A stretch of 64,000 nt of DNA. It comes from Diploscapter coronatus (taxonomy: Eukaryota; Nematoda; Chromadorea; Rhabditida; Rhabditidae). Positions 39,601 through 51,485 of this stretch are shown here, one piece after another. The position numbers were made by a program, and so were the translations under genes. The first letter of the stretch is position 1, and every line of letters starts with the position of its first letter. Location: contig OZ038422.1 in assembly GCA_964036155.1 (NCBI GenBank), positions 44,539,201 through 44,603,200 on the forward strand, read 5' to 3'. The notes under the pieces are model-generated. The model was not told where the DNA came from. It was given only the letters and a program-made list of their open reading frames with translations, and did no database searches.

Positions 39601-42600
39601 TTTTCTTGATTCAAAAATTCTTTAGGAAATGAGAGAAAAAGCCAAGGAGAAACAACTTCAACGACAATTGAAGAGACAGAAATACGAAGAAAGTCAGGCT
39701 GGAAGGAAGAAAAGAGGTACTCTTTCAGAATTCAAATAACTTTACTTTATCTTTCTGTTTAGCGCAGGAATTGGCTAGACGAGAGCGTCCCTATTATGCT
39801 AGTTACGGAAGAACCAGGCTCTTTCTGCACGGGATTGTAACTTCCAAATACTTCGATCTCGCCATTGCTGCTGTTATTGGTTAGTGTATTTTTCTGGTAT
39901 TTTAAATTTCTGCACAAAACGGAAGCCTCAAAATTGATACAATCCGCAGATAAATTTCCATGCTTGTTGTAATTCTGGAAATCTACTTGATAGCAGCAAC
40001 TAAGATTCCAGGAATCAATGTGATCTCAATGGCAATGGAATTCTACATGATGCCAGTTGTGCTGAAATACGTGCTCAAGGCGCTGAACTACTTCTTCACA
40101 GCAGTCTTCACTCTCGAGGCCATCATGAAATTGGTCGCCCTCGGGTTCAGAAGATTCTTGAAAGAAAAGTAGGCAAAACTTTCATCTTCAACATAATACT
40201 AATTTATTATTATTATTATCATTATTTGAGATGGAACCAGCTGGACATGTTCATAGTGATTCTGTCGATCGCAGGCATCGTTTTCGAAGAATTCGAAGCC
40301 CTGGAACTGCCCATCAATCCAACCATCATACGGGTCATGAGAGTTCTTAGGATTGCTAGGGGTGAGCTTTTCAAAGTATTTCTACCTATGGTTTGATACC
40401 TCCAAGTCATTCTTTTCGAACATTTTATATTTTCATGGAAAAAGTTCAACTATGCAATTTACAAAAGCTCAACTCCCTTTTGAATAATATCTATGTCATA
40501 AGCGATTTGTTACTAAGTTTCCTACAATTAGAAACCTTGTTTTATCAAACTTTTCATCCATGACTTCATTATAGAGTAGTCTTGTGAGCTTTTCAATTCT
40601 AGCCTTTCTTTTCACTAATTAATATAAACAATTTATCCTTCATTTGCAGTATTAAAATTGCTGAAGATGGCGAAAGGAATTCGCTCTCTGCTGGACACAG
40701 TCGGAGAAGCTCTGCCACAAGTCGGAAATCTCGGATCACTATTCTTTCTACTCTTCTTCATTTTTGCTGCCTTAGGAGTCGAATTATTCGGAAGATTGGG
40801 TAGTTTCAAATCATTAATTTTCTATCTTCAAAGACATCTTCTAGAATGTTCTGAAGATCACCCCTGTGACGGATTGGGAGAACATGCCCATTTCAAGAAT
40901 TTCGGAATGGCATTTCTCACGTTGTTTCGAATTGCGACTGGCGACAATTGGAATGGTGTTTTGAAGTGAGGAATTTTTGATACAAGTTGCATTAGAGTAA
41001 TTTCTAAATACTACATATAATTTCCAATTCAAGTAAGGTTCTAAGAATTGGGGAAATCATTCTATAACTTTTTTACCATTTTTAAATTCGAACATTTAGG
41101 CCGAATTATGATTTTAGAAGTTCGGAAGTTTATTTTACTTTGCACTCTATTCCACAGACTTGTGTTAAACTGTCAAATTTTGAGTAAACTTTCTGGAATA
41201 AGTCTCGAACTCTCCAATAGGCTATTAGACTATTTTCAGAGACGCGCTTCGAGATGACTGTGACTCCTCGGACCGCTGCGAGTCGAACTGCTGTGTGGAC
41301 CCCATTCTGGCTCCCTGTTTCTTCGTGGTCTTCGTGCTCATCTCTCAGTTCGTGCTCGTGAATGTGGTCGTGGCTGTGCTAATGAAACATCTCGAGGAAA
41401 GCAACAAAAAGGATGCCGAGAACGAGGAGAAGGGTTAGACTTTTAAACTTACTTTCGTTCGTAAAATCTAATTTCCAAATTCTATCTGGTGATATACATC
41501 GAACAAAGAAATTTGAAAAGCTTCGGAGGATGTGAAATAATTTATTCTCTGAGAGTTAGTTAATTTTACTCTCTCAAATTGGGATTGAAATTTTTACAGC
41601 AAAAACTAACTGATCTTCGCAACAATGAAAATATGTAGATCAATTGTTTTTTTTTCAATTGCTCCAAAATCTATATCTTTAGATTTGCACACAGACGGTG
41701 ATTTGGAGACTGCTGCATCGAACGATATTCTGGACGATGAGCAGGAGCCTGAGGAACAGATCGAGATTACTGCGGGCAACAAACGGCTGTCGCTGCAGAT
41801 TCTCGAGAGGGAGTTGGCTGAAGTGGAGGAGAAGGTCGAGGAGAGGATGCGGAAGGAGAGCGCAATTCTCGGGGACAGCAATTGCAATGCTGATAGAGGT
41901 AGGTCTAAATATTCAACACATTGATAGTCATGTTCGTTAGGAGATACAAGTGATGAAAATGAATATTGTGGAAGGCGATCCGAGCATCATCACACGCCTT
42001 GCAAGAAGAAACGGAAAGCCGCTAGGTAAATTGCAATAACTGATAGAAATAATTATAAAAATTGGAATAAATATTAGCCTTGAAACCGTAATGTGCATCA
42101 TGACAAAAGCGCGGCTAGATAATGCGAGAAAAGATGACCTACTCTAGATTCTTCGTCTATTATGCCTACGCATCGTGCCATGATGTCATACGGTTTCCAA
42201 ATAATCAAGTTGAATGGAATTGTCGTTTCTCTAAACCAGAGCATGACTGATTTTCTGGGGTTTCAATTTCATTTCGTCATTTCAATATCATCCTCTCAAA
42301 AATTAAACTACAGTTTGAGACTTAGGAAACTATTTCAGGTCAAAAATGAACAAAAATCAGTCTTCTGAAATTCGATTAAAAACAATTATCGGCTTTTTCC
42401 TCCTAAAAATTCTTATTCTGGTATTTAGAAATGTTCAACTTCCCATTTTTATTTCTGAAATTTGAAAATTAATTGTGATAATTAAAAATAATGCAAATTA
42501 GCAGATATCCGTTTTCCCTTTTCTCCATGTTGAAGATTCAAATTTAGAACCCACAGCAGTCGAAGTTCCGTTTCGAATCGTTCAAGTCGATCGAGGAGAT

Positions 42601-42611
42601 CAGACCAATGA
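27615..42611 (+). CDS. cca-1: T-type (Cav3) voltage-gated calcium channel alpha1 subunit
   Basis: Low-voltage-activated calcium channel pore subunit of excitable cells. Exons: 27615-27682, 27726-27810, 28813-28872, 29027-29130, 29736-29866, 30208-30311, 30355-30446, 30689-30810, 30948-31059, 31225-31332, 31562-31643, 31690-31764, 31809-31901, 32037-32163, 32368-32483, 32531-32657, 32766-32923, 33018-33158, 33394-33545, 33589-33690, 33821-33904, then 34120-34249 or 34561-34711, 34996-35175, 35312-35539, 36265-36392, 36552-36723, 36933-37090, 37332-37512, 37631-37754, 37917-38034, 38077-38158, 38348-38467, 38514-38603, 38802-38889, 39378-39424, 39626-39716, 39763-39879, 40012-40168, 40231-40361, 40650-40799, 40845-40965, 41240-41433, 41683-41898, 41941-42025, 42548-42611. 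Every phase fits, giving 1804 or 1811 residues. All four S1-S6 repeats are present. S4 helices include [19 protein letters not shown]. Filter residues are E386 (SLEGW), E796 (TQEDW), D1300 (SKDGW) and D1612 (TGDNW), the EEDD set of T-type channels. Domain IV reads close to CACNA1G. One junction (33690/33821) lacks an AG acceptor. Confidence 0.97.
34120..34249 (+). other. Cav3 alternative exon 22a (domain II S5-P turret, 3 Cys)
   Basis: Codes [13 protein letters not shown]...[20 protein letters not shown]: end of S5, turret and first pore helix of domain II. It is bounded by TTTCAG and GTAAAT. It enters in phase 2 (AG|C) and leaves in phase 0, exactly like 22b. It is the closer match to vertebrate Cav3 (GMHLFGCKF...FDSLLWAIVTVFQ). 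Confidence 0.9.
34561..34711 (+). other. Cav3 alternative exon 22b (domain II S5-P turret, 5 Cys)
   Basis: Codes [13 protein letters not shown], then a turret with four further Cys (EQCNCLQ, GECICDR), then [15 protein letters not shown]. It has the same entry and exit phases as 22a and its own TTTCAG acceptor and GTAACT donor. Including both exons would duplicate the S5 end and pore helix, so use is inferred to be mutually exclusive. It is 21 nt longer than 22a. Confidence 0.88.
40800..40844 (+). other. Stop-free 45-nt intron in Cav3 domain IV
   Basis: The GTAGTT...TTCTAG intron between exons 40650-40799 and 40845-40965 is a multiple of three and has no in-frame stop. Retention would insert 15 residues ([15 protein letters not shown]) between S5 and the domain IV pore loop. 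Splicing gives [15 protein letters not shown], matching vertebrate GDLECDETHPCEGLG, so removal is the default reading. Confidence 0.6.
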
Positions 42612-44249
42612 ACAAGTTCAATTAAATAAGAACACAATATAATAAGATCTATTCAAATCAAAACAAATTAATTTTATTCCTTTGCGTTTGAAATTACTCT
42701 TCACGAAACATTATCGAGTTTGCGATAGATGCGAGTTAGACGACAAACATTGGTTTGAGATTTCTTGGAAAGCTCATGTAACTTCTAAACTCAATAATCT
42801 TGAAAAGAAATAGCTGCATTAACTTTCTAAAAAAACGCTGAATACTGAAATATCACACCTTGTTTCAAGATCTCTCCATATTTTTGAAAATTCGCATATC
42901 ACAGACTCGATTCTGCGTGAACAACAAATATTGCACTTGGGTTGTTACCGGTAAACTGATTACTTGTGGATAATTCTTCATGCAATTCAATTTATCATTA
43001 CCGTGGCCTTACATTCTCTGCAAAATGTGTATCGCTAGGATTATTTCATTTTCCCTCTTCATCTTCATTTTTCTTGTAAATTTCAACTTTTATCAGTTCT
43101 GATTTCGTGTCACAATTTCCTTGATAAATCTGCTCATTTCACTTTATTTTCATTGAGATTTTGAATGATTGATTTTCGATTGAACAAACAGACTTTCGAT
43201 AAATGATTTTTTTTTAAATTTTTTAATTATTGTACTTCATAATGTTATATATATGAGATATAGATAGGGTGTTATGACAAGAAGAAAAATGCAAAGAATT
43301 AGCTAATTCAGAGAATGCTGATAGAAATGCTATTACGCCGATCAGGGCTGCACGAAGTCAAAAATTTCAAAATTCGAAGTCGAAGTTTCGCACAGCCCTG
43401 CCCATGCATACTGATTCTTGCTCTACTCTGTTACAATGAAATAATTTAGCTATTTTATAAATAAAATCAGGTAAGTAGTTGAAAATAATTTGTAGTCATT
43501 ATATATGGAGCATTTATGTCTGGACTTTTCATAAAATTGACGAAGCTGAAAATGAGTTTTACGAACTTAAAAGTTTCATGAGATCATTTATGCTTCTCAC
43601 GCATGAAGTTTATACAGTTAGCTGTAAAATATGAATATTTTCGAATTTTTAGCCTGTATAAACTTTTTTAGGATATTAATTTTGTGCATGTCTTTTCCAC
43701 TGCGGACTCTAGTTTTTTTGTTATCAGTTAGTTTTGCCAGTCGAGCATTTTTTGAGTCGTCAATCTGCCTATTCACCACTCAAAAAGTGGAAAGAGAAAA
43801 CTCGGGGAAACGTACTCTGTAATGTTTAAGCTGTAAACAACTTTCCATTTTGTCTGAAAACTGTGAGAATCGAAAAGAATTGTGAGATAACGAAGTGGCT
43901 CCATATCAGAATCGAGCAGAGCAGCAAAAGTGCACGATCAGCGAAAATTCGCTGTCATAAAAAACGCGGTCGACGAAATGAGCCCGGCCCTGAGTTATTT
44001 GTGATGGCGGACAGTGTGGTAGGGTGAAAGTATGAAAGACTAAAGAAGGCAGGGACAGGGAAAACCCCCCGCTGATCGGCCCTGCCTGATAAGCACCAAG
44101 TACTGATAAGACGGGCAGGTACGTGGACAACCAGCCTCCTTATTTGTGAGGACATTCACCCGAGTCGGCACCCCGCCACTCTGAATTTCTAGAATTTTCC
44201 AATTTGCCTACTTAGCTCAAATTTCTCCAATTTCTTCAGTTGTTTGAAA
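42612..44249. other. Intergenic region between Cav3 and the F-box gene
   Basis: 3' flank of the channel gene and promoter side of the F-box gene. It contains a small inverted-repeat element (43343-43400) and a GC-richer tract at about 43960-44180 with no supported gene. Confidence 0.5.
43343..43400. mobile_element. Tiny foldback with hAT-like ends
   Basis: Begins CAGGGCTGCACGAAG and ends CTTCGCAC-like then AGCCCTG, forming imperfect terminal inverted repeats that start CAGGGCTG. No matching 8-bp flank duplication was seen (ACGCCGAT versus CCCATGCA), so its origin as a MITE is only suggested. Confidence 0.4.
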
Positions 44250-47200
44250 ATGGAAGCAATCATGGTGAGCTCATCAAATGATTTTCTTAAATTTGATCAG
44301 TAGTAAATCTAAAATAATTATAGTGAACGCTAGAAAGGCAATTTGTTGAAATTGTCGAAGCGACTAAGTGTTAGGAGTGTACGCAAATTTCGTTTACGTT
44401 TACGAAAGTCTTAGAGATCATTTGCTAAGTGTGCAGCTGCAGAAAGATTTTCTTGCCTAATAATGAAGTACAACTATTTTCCCGAAAGAAACTGCGACGA
44501 CGTTCACAACAAAAAGACAGCTCTGATATTTAATTTAACTCACTCCATCATGACATACGCCGCTAATTATTAATGCATTCTGAAATAGCCAAAATTCCCA
44601 AAAAAAAAGGCTTTTCGCTTTTGATTACGTGAAATTATATCGTACCATCACCATAAAATTTCTACGGTCTTTACAACAAAACTACTCTTCAGAATCAAAC
44701 TTCCTGCTCGAATGTCGGCCTCAATAACATGCCATCTGAGCTCCTGCTAAAAATCTACGAAACTACAGAGCCTGAAGATGTGCAGAGCGCGAGATTGATC
44801 TCAAGAAAGGTTTCGTTTTTAAAAATCAAACATCTTTTTATTATTTGAAACTCAATTTTACTAGATCTAAAAACAAACGAAGTTATTTCGAAATGAACTC
44901 TTAGAAAAACGTATACTAACCGAGGTTTCATAGATAGCTGACATGCTCATGATAAACTTCGGAAAAAACGTTTAGCCGAAAACAAGCTGGTTTTCATCAA
45001 CTGATCATATAATTTCAGCTCTACAGCTTTGTTAAACTGCACAGCAGCTACCTGCCTCGTCTGCCAAGAGACGTGACATTCGAAGGCTCCAATGAGAGCC
45101 TCGTCTTCACATGTGGCAGAATTCGACTCAATCTGAGCAGCCTCGATGTAAGTTATCATTTTACGCAATAATAATTAATCAATGCACGCTTCCATCCACT
45201 TTTCAAGAAATTCACTACGCGATTAATTCAGAGTGCATTTGTTCGCCCTGGCTTTACTCTTCCCTCTCTACCCCTTTTTATCACCGGAAAAGGTAAGGGA
45301 GAGAAGAGAGGATGGATAAATTTAGGGCGAAAAAGTGCACTTTGCATTAATCGCGTAGCGAATTTCTTGAAAAAAAGAGGATGGAAGAGTGCAATGAGAG
45401 TATCGTGTGCAAATCTTTTTCAATTTCATATCTTTGGGATATTCATGGATCAATGAAAAAATTGGGAACTTTTTCTGTGTCTACTCGCCATCGTAAAATA
45501 GTAGTACACAAGAGATATACCCACCCAAATCCTTTCTAACAATATCTCAAAATCCATGAAAGATTAAATATTTATTACGTTTTTCTGATCATTGTTCGTC
45601 GAAAAGTAGAGGCTTCATGATCAGTTCATAAAAATCGAACTTCATTCATTCATCTATTCTTTTTTTTCTTTAAATTTTCCATCTACGAAAATTATTAACT
45701 AGACTTTAAGGCTTTGAAATTTGGGAATCGCTCGAATTTTTTCGCATAATTCTATTTTTGCTGCCTCATCGATAGTTATCACTTTCACTGTTTGTCTTTG
45801 AATTCTTATCAGCTCTATCAAAAAGGATCCTTTCTTTGAATCTCTTCCTCCTTCATTTCAGTACTCTTTCTATTCAAGTGCAAAGAAGCGCCAAAATGGA
45901 GTGATAAAATTATTAGAACAATGAGAGCACGCTAAAATAACGTGTACAGATTGATAAAGAAAAATGAAGTGAAGGGGGCAAAAGTGGAATGGTGCAGGGG
46001 CGGGGCTTAGAGATTAGAATTGACAAGTGATAAGGGAAAAGCTCGAAAACAACTTAAATCTGTTTGGTTACACCAAAGTACAGCTTTCAGAGTGTCAGAA
46101 TGAGAATAACAAAGAGCAGTAAGACCATATTTGCAACAAAGACAAGCACAATTTCAGGATGTTCGAGAAGCCATGGAAAACTATTGTTCGACTATCGAAG
46201 TTGCGCACCTCAAAATCAAACACATTCCTGAGACAGGGTTTGGTGGAATTATCACCGTCATCGTCGAACAGCTGCGACGATTTAGGCAATTCGCTATTAG
46301 GTGAGAATGTTGAAATTATCCCCATTTTGAAGACCTAAATTCGCAAGAAACAGACAAGAATAGCTTTGAAGATATTTCAAAATTATGTGGAAGGATTGAG
46401 AATAATGAATAAAATTTGTTCAAACAGGAATCACTAATATCTGTTTTGAAAGAAAACACTTCCTGGTTCAATCTTCAACTAGAATTGAAATCAAAGAAAT
46501 TTAAGATAACAAGAATATTTTTTAGAACTGCACCTTTCATCCTAAAAAATGCGAATTATTTTGTTCTAAAAGGCTAAAATTCTTGTAAAGACGATTCTTA
46601 CCAAATTTCAGGCCATCAAAACTGGCATGTTTTATCAGAAGATTAGAATTAAGACTTATGTTTTGATATCAAAAATTCAACAAATTAAATCTGAAAAGAA
46701 TCATATACCTGATTCGTTAAACTTGTAACTTCGTAATTTCTCAAACAGGGATATGTCAACCCGGACCCGACCCGAAAATTTCGGGTCGGGTCGAGTTCTT
46801 CGAATGCATCACGGGTCGGGTTGGGTTCGGACCGTAAAATTTTACCCATCGATATCCCTGTTCTCAAACATATGAATATTTTTAAAACTCTAGTGAACCT
46901 GAATGAAAATTCCAGCAGAACTAATGAAATAGAATTTCAGTGCTCTCTCCCTGAAGAACGTCCATTTCGCAGTTGAGGAAATCGAATGTCTGACTCGATT
47001 CTTGCCAGCTATCGTCAAAACCTGCAAGGTAGGAATTTTTCAGAATAAATGAGATCATTCTAGCAATTTCAGGACGTTAGCGTCGAGCATTCCAACTTCA
47101 CAGTGGACGATCTGCGTATTTTCGTGAGCCTGCAAATCGAAATGTCGCACTTCCGACTGTTGGATAGTGCAAAGGACGAAGCGACAGACAAACTAAATGG

Positions 47201-48110
47201 AGACCTGCTGCAGATTGTCGGCAGACAGTTCAACGAAATAGACAGGAACAGTTCGTTCGGGGCTGAAATCGATCATGTCTCGCCTGAAAGCGTCTGCGAC
47301 TTCTTGAAGGTAGCAGAATAAATTCTAAGAAAAAAATGATAATTTGGAAAGTATGGCAACTCGAAAATATTAACACTCAAACCACAGCATTTCGATGAAG
47401 AAAGACTATTATCCCCACCATTCCTAAGCCTATTCTCAAACTTATGGGCTCTAAATTACCGAAACACATTGAAAATAAAAACTCTCAATCCCTCGACATC
47501 ACAAAGATTTTCTAATCTTGCTCAATGAAATCTCCTGATGTCTTCTACAGCAACAAATCTATTATTTTCAGTCGTGGCTCCGCGCATCGAATCCGTTCTT
47601 CTTCAATCTGTCTGTGTTTAACTGCGACATGGTATGGATGACTCGCTTCATGGAGTGCTGTTTCCAGGCTGATCTTCAGCACCAGTACTTCGAATTCGCT
47701 TCCAAAACGCACCCTTCCGCTCATGTCAAAGTCTGCTTCAGCGAGGTGAATAATTTTATTGAATAAAAATGAATTATCCATGAAACATGTTGGAAGATAG
47801 GAATTCACAAATTTTCAAACCAAAAACTTAGTTCACATGAAAAACTTCATCAAACCGAAATTAACATTGACTTCGTTGATTTTTCAAATAACAAATCGGA
47901 TTTAAAGCGATTATTTATACCAAAATTCTAGGTTATTATAGTCACGTTTAGTACAAATCATCTACAATTCAAAAATTCTCAATATACTTAAAAGTTAGTG
48001 TAAAAAAATTTCAGAGCAACCAGACATGCCGTCTCTGGCCGATTTTCGACATGCCTCGCAGAATGGAAGGTCACACATACTGTTCAGCTAGATATTATAG
48101 AGATTTTTGA
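44250..48110 (+). CDS. F-box domain protein
   Basis: Likely substrate-recognition subunit of an SCF-type (Skp1-Cullin-F-box) ubiquitin ligase. Exons: 44250-44264, 44693-44809, 45019-45147, 46158-46300, 46941-47028, 47073-47309, 47572-47745, 48015-48110; phases agree, giving 332 residues. The start exon (MEAIM) lies 9 nt after TTTCTTCAG, a possible trans-splice site. The F-box spans about residues 18-60: MPSELLLKIYE, then DVQSARLISRK and LYSFVKLHSSYLPRL, matching the LP.ELL..I......D....R.VSR pattern. The remaining 270 residues have no motif I recognise and probably form the substrate-binding region, as in the large fast-evolving nematode F-box families. Introns host a foldback element and a hAT MITE. 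The substrate is unknown. Confidence 0.82.
45183..45393. repeat. 211-bp foldback element in an F-box gene intron
   Basis: The two halves are near-perfect inverted copies. TTTCAAGAAATTCACTACGC GATTAAT on the left pairs with ATTAATCGCGTAGCGAATTT CTTGAAA on the right; the outer ends are TGCAC.CTTCCATCC and GGATGGAAG.GTGCA. No clear target-site duplication was seen. It could be a foldback MITE. Confidence 0.85.
46738..46868. mobile_element. hAT-type MITE with 8-bp target duplication
   Basis: The 115-bp element (46746-46860) begins CAGGGATAT and ends ATATCCCTG, and is flanked on both sides by TTCTCAAA. CAGGG termini plus an 8-bp duplication are diagnostic of hAT transposons. The interior contains GGGTCGGGTCG-type inverted motifs and no coding potential, so it is a non-autonomous copy. 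It sits in the intron between F-box exons 46158-46300 and 46941-47028. Confidence 0.88.
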
Positions 48111-50183
48111 AAGCCTTTCTAACTTTGTTTAGTTACTTGATTCTAGTTGTTAGCGCCAGATTTTCGTTTTAGAAATCATTTTTAACCATCAATTTTAATT
48201 TATTTTGTTGGCCTAGTTATCTAGTCGCTTTTCTTGCTTTTGAGTTTCTAGTCAGAATATTTGTTGAGTTTTAATTAGCCATAAGTGATGTTAGAAATAA
48301 TAATGACTTACAAAAACGGATTATAGAAGGATTTGAAGATCATTTTATTTTTTTTATAACTTTAGAATATTTTCTCATTTATTTGAACTCTTATTTTCAT
48401 GTCCCAATTTTAATTTATTCGATAATTTATAATTTCATTCGTCCCACTCGTTTCAGTTATTCAATTATTTCGCTTATTTCATTCACTTCACTTCTTCACT
48501 TCTCTTCTCTTCTCTTTGTGTGCAGCTATCGGGTTTCCAATTTCGACTTGCCTTTATTTTTTCATCGCTCAACTCATTTTATTCACTTCCATTTCCATTT
48601 TTGCATTACTTTGTGCCTCAGACCCTTATCCACGTTTAGTTATTGTTCTGGTCAAATGGCATGACAGATCGTGTGTTAAAACACTTCTTACGAGAAACGC
48701 GCGTATGAACTATCCGCGAAAAGGGGGACTAGAGCAGAAAGAAAGTCAGCAGAGGATAATGGAAAGAGAGCAGTACGCAAGTTCCTTTGCCTCTCTTGCC
48801 CTTTCTCCCTATTTTTCAGCACACGATCTGTCACTTCATTTGACCAAAACAATGCTAGTTGATCAAGTTATTCATCCTTATCATTTTCATTTAAGATTTC
48901 TAAATAAATTATTAGACTAAAACAACTCATTGATACATTACAGAAAATATAGCATCTAAAGTAGAGTTTAAAATTTCATATTTAGTGTGCCAAAATTTTA
49001 GCACATTTTTTAAAAATTTCGACGACTCACTTCTCTGTTATTTTAAATCAATTTCGGATCAACTTTGATAGAATCTGTCAATTAGATTAACAACATCATA
49101 TTATACCAAAAAATCGACATTATTTCTTGCTATCCTATTCTTTCAATTCGAAATGTAATATTCACTTTCTTTTCCAAACTTTTACCACATCAACTCGAAA
49201 AACTAGAATGAAGATTTATTAAATTTCCGAAAAATAGTCATTAATCATCACGATGGTTTTGCGCATCGTTTATTGAATAGTTGACAGACAAGGGTGAGAG
49301 GACAGTCATTTGGAAGTGCCTCTTGTTGCTTTGGTTGCTTTGTATTCCTCCCCCTCTCAAACTGTCTGTATTCCGACGATATTACATGGCCTTGTTTTCA
49401 TTCATCCTCTCCTCTCCTCTTTCATATTCTTTACTTCACGAATTCTTCTGCTTCAATTCGATTCGGTATGAATTTCCCTCACTTTATCCTCTGCTTCTCT
49501 CCATCTCTCACAGATCCTCTTGCTTTCCTTCTGCATTTTTCTACCTCATTCAGGTCATTCACTTGTAATTCCACTTCCCTTCAATTTTCGTCCCTTTGAC
49601 ACATTCGATTATTAGCGATTTCGTGTATTTATTGATTCATCATGAAGTTTTCTAACTCAAAGTGAATTTTAGAATTGTATTCATGAGTAGATAACATTTT
49701 ATAGCTATCACGAGAATCATGAAAGTTCACTTTCATTCTAAAAATTTGTGAAACGGAATTTCAAATTTCCCTCAGTTTTTTTCCAAGAAAACTTCAGTTA
49801 GATTTGAAGAAGCGATATGATTTCAAGCTTTGAATAATTTAAGGCCTACAATACTTTTTTCTCCAAGCTCTAAGATACTCATTTAAGTCCTTCTTTATTT
49901 TGTGTTTTGATTTCTCCGAATAAATTTTCAAATTTTTAGATATAGCTCGAAGAGGATACTTTTAATTTACATGTGTTCTAACGTCCCTTTACACGTTGCG
50001 AAGAATAGAAATTATCATTCCATTTATAAAACTACCTATTCCTATTTTATTCAACCAGAGATGAGAAGAAATTCTGATTCTGAAATTTTTGGAGGCTGAT
50101 TCCAAGTCCTATTCCAACTTCGACTTTCTAAAATTCAATTTGGTTCAGCCATTCTTTCAATCATAATATTCATCGATAATGTC

Positions 50184-50290
50184 ATTGATGAGTCGCTTGC
50201 TCTGCGCCGCTTTTGTGGCTGCTCCGATCAGATTGTCCAATGAAACGACAACGAAGCACCATTAAAGCTGCTCACAGCGAATGATCAACT
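50184..50290. repeat. Dispersed repeat, copy 1
   Basis: Shares TTGCTCTGCGC, then GGTTGCTCCGAT-like, CGAAGCACCAT, AAGCTGCTCA and GCGAATGATCAA blocks in the same order with 59843-59930. The family is unknown. A non-coding RNA origin was considered but no structure was recognised. Confidence 0.6.
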
Positions 50291-51095
50291 CTATTTGAGC
50301 TCAAGAATCGAGAGTCAACGCAGAAAACGCAGGAACATTGACAGAACAAAACGGTAGGCACATTTCAGTTATTATTAGGAAAAAGCCAACGGTTGTTCCA
50401 ATTTAAAATTATTAATTTTATTCAGGAGGTGCAATATTCTGAAAAGAAATTCTTGCTCTCATAATTCCATTTCTGACGGCAATTTGAAATTTTCGCGAAC
50501 TTCAAGATCCATAAATTTCGCACGCTTTCTCGGATTTTTCGTTACCATTTTTGATCATTTCTTTAGAAACAGACCGCGAAAATTTCAGATCCACAAATTC
50601 CCATAAAATGGGTGGCGAAAAACCCAAGGGGAGTTATAAAATTTGTGGATCTCGAAGAACCAAGTAGCACATCCGTCTGTAAATACAGGGAACCTAAATA
50701 TGTATGTATGTGAACTTTTATTTCACATGATGAGATTATCAATATCTTCTTATTGCATCAGCAGCCCGATTGTTCCGAAGTCTGAATGTATAATTTTGGC
50801 TCGAATTTGAAAAGTCCTCAATTCGAAGTCTAATGCATTACATATCCGGAAAGAAGTTCGAATTTTCGCCTTCCGAAGTCTAAATCAATGCTTCGTGCTT
50901 TGAAGAGCAGCACTGATGAACGAAAATGAATTTTCGAAGATTTTGGCAATAAAATTTCGCTTTCTTTTGTTGTAATCTATGTCTTCCACAAAAACGAAGC
51001 GAAACTTCGTTCAATTCCATGAAGCAAAGAAATGGCTAGCTTACAATTTTGAATCCTCATAATTTTGGTATTCAGCTTTGATTTTCCATTTTAGT

Positions 51096-51192
51096 TTAGT
51101 CATCGGGGCTGTCTGAAATTCGAAAAAAATCGAACTTGAACTGAATTTCTAGAAAGTTCGAAGTTCAGTTCAGACAGCCCTAACTTAGTCAT
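51096..51192. mobile_element. 81-bp hAT-like MITE with 8-bp target duplication
   Basis: The element 51104-51184 has inverted ends GGGCTGTCTGAA / TTCAGACAGCCC and is flanked by TTAGTCAT on both sides (51096-51103 and 51185-51192). The 8-bp duplication suggests a hAT-family non-autonomous element; the outermost bases are not perfectly matched. Confidence 0.72.
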
Positions 51193-51250
51193 TTAGAAAA
51201 ATTCGCATAGTAATGATGTTGTAGTTGATCGTTTTTCGAAGTGACGCCAA

Positions 51251-51485
51251 GGCCCGCGTACTAAACCCCCCTCGCGATAAGTGAAAAAGAGAACTTGTCA
51301 AGAACTGCTTCCCCCTGATTCGCTTGTAAGTTCGTAGCAACTCGATAGTTATCAAAATGGGCGAAAGGGAAGAGCTCACTCCAACTTTTTAGAAAATTTG
51401 CTCCACCCCATTTTTCGATTTTCAGAAAAGGAATTCGCTTGTCGCGAGGTTGAGTTGAACTGAAGAGGAAGTTTAGTACGGGCCC
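51251..51485. repeat. 235-bp foldback element
   Basis: Outer arms GGCCCGCGTACTAAAC and GTTTAGTACGGGCC pair, and CTCGCGATAAG pairs with CTTGTCGCGAG further in. It lies only 59 bp from the neighbouring MITE. There is no coding potential. Confidence 0.75.

Noticed and set aside
50184..50290. 5S rRNA, SL RNA or snoRNA gene
   Set aside because: Compared from memory with nematode 5S and SL1 RNA; no match, and only a chance TGATGA box was seen.
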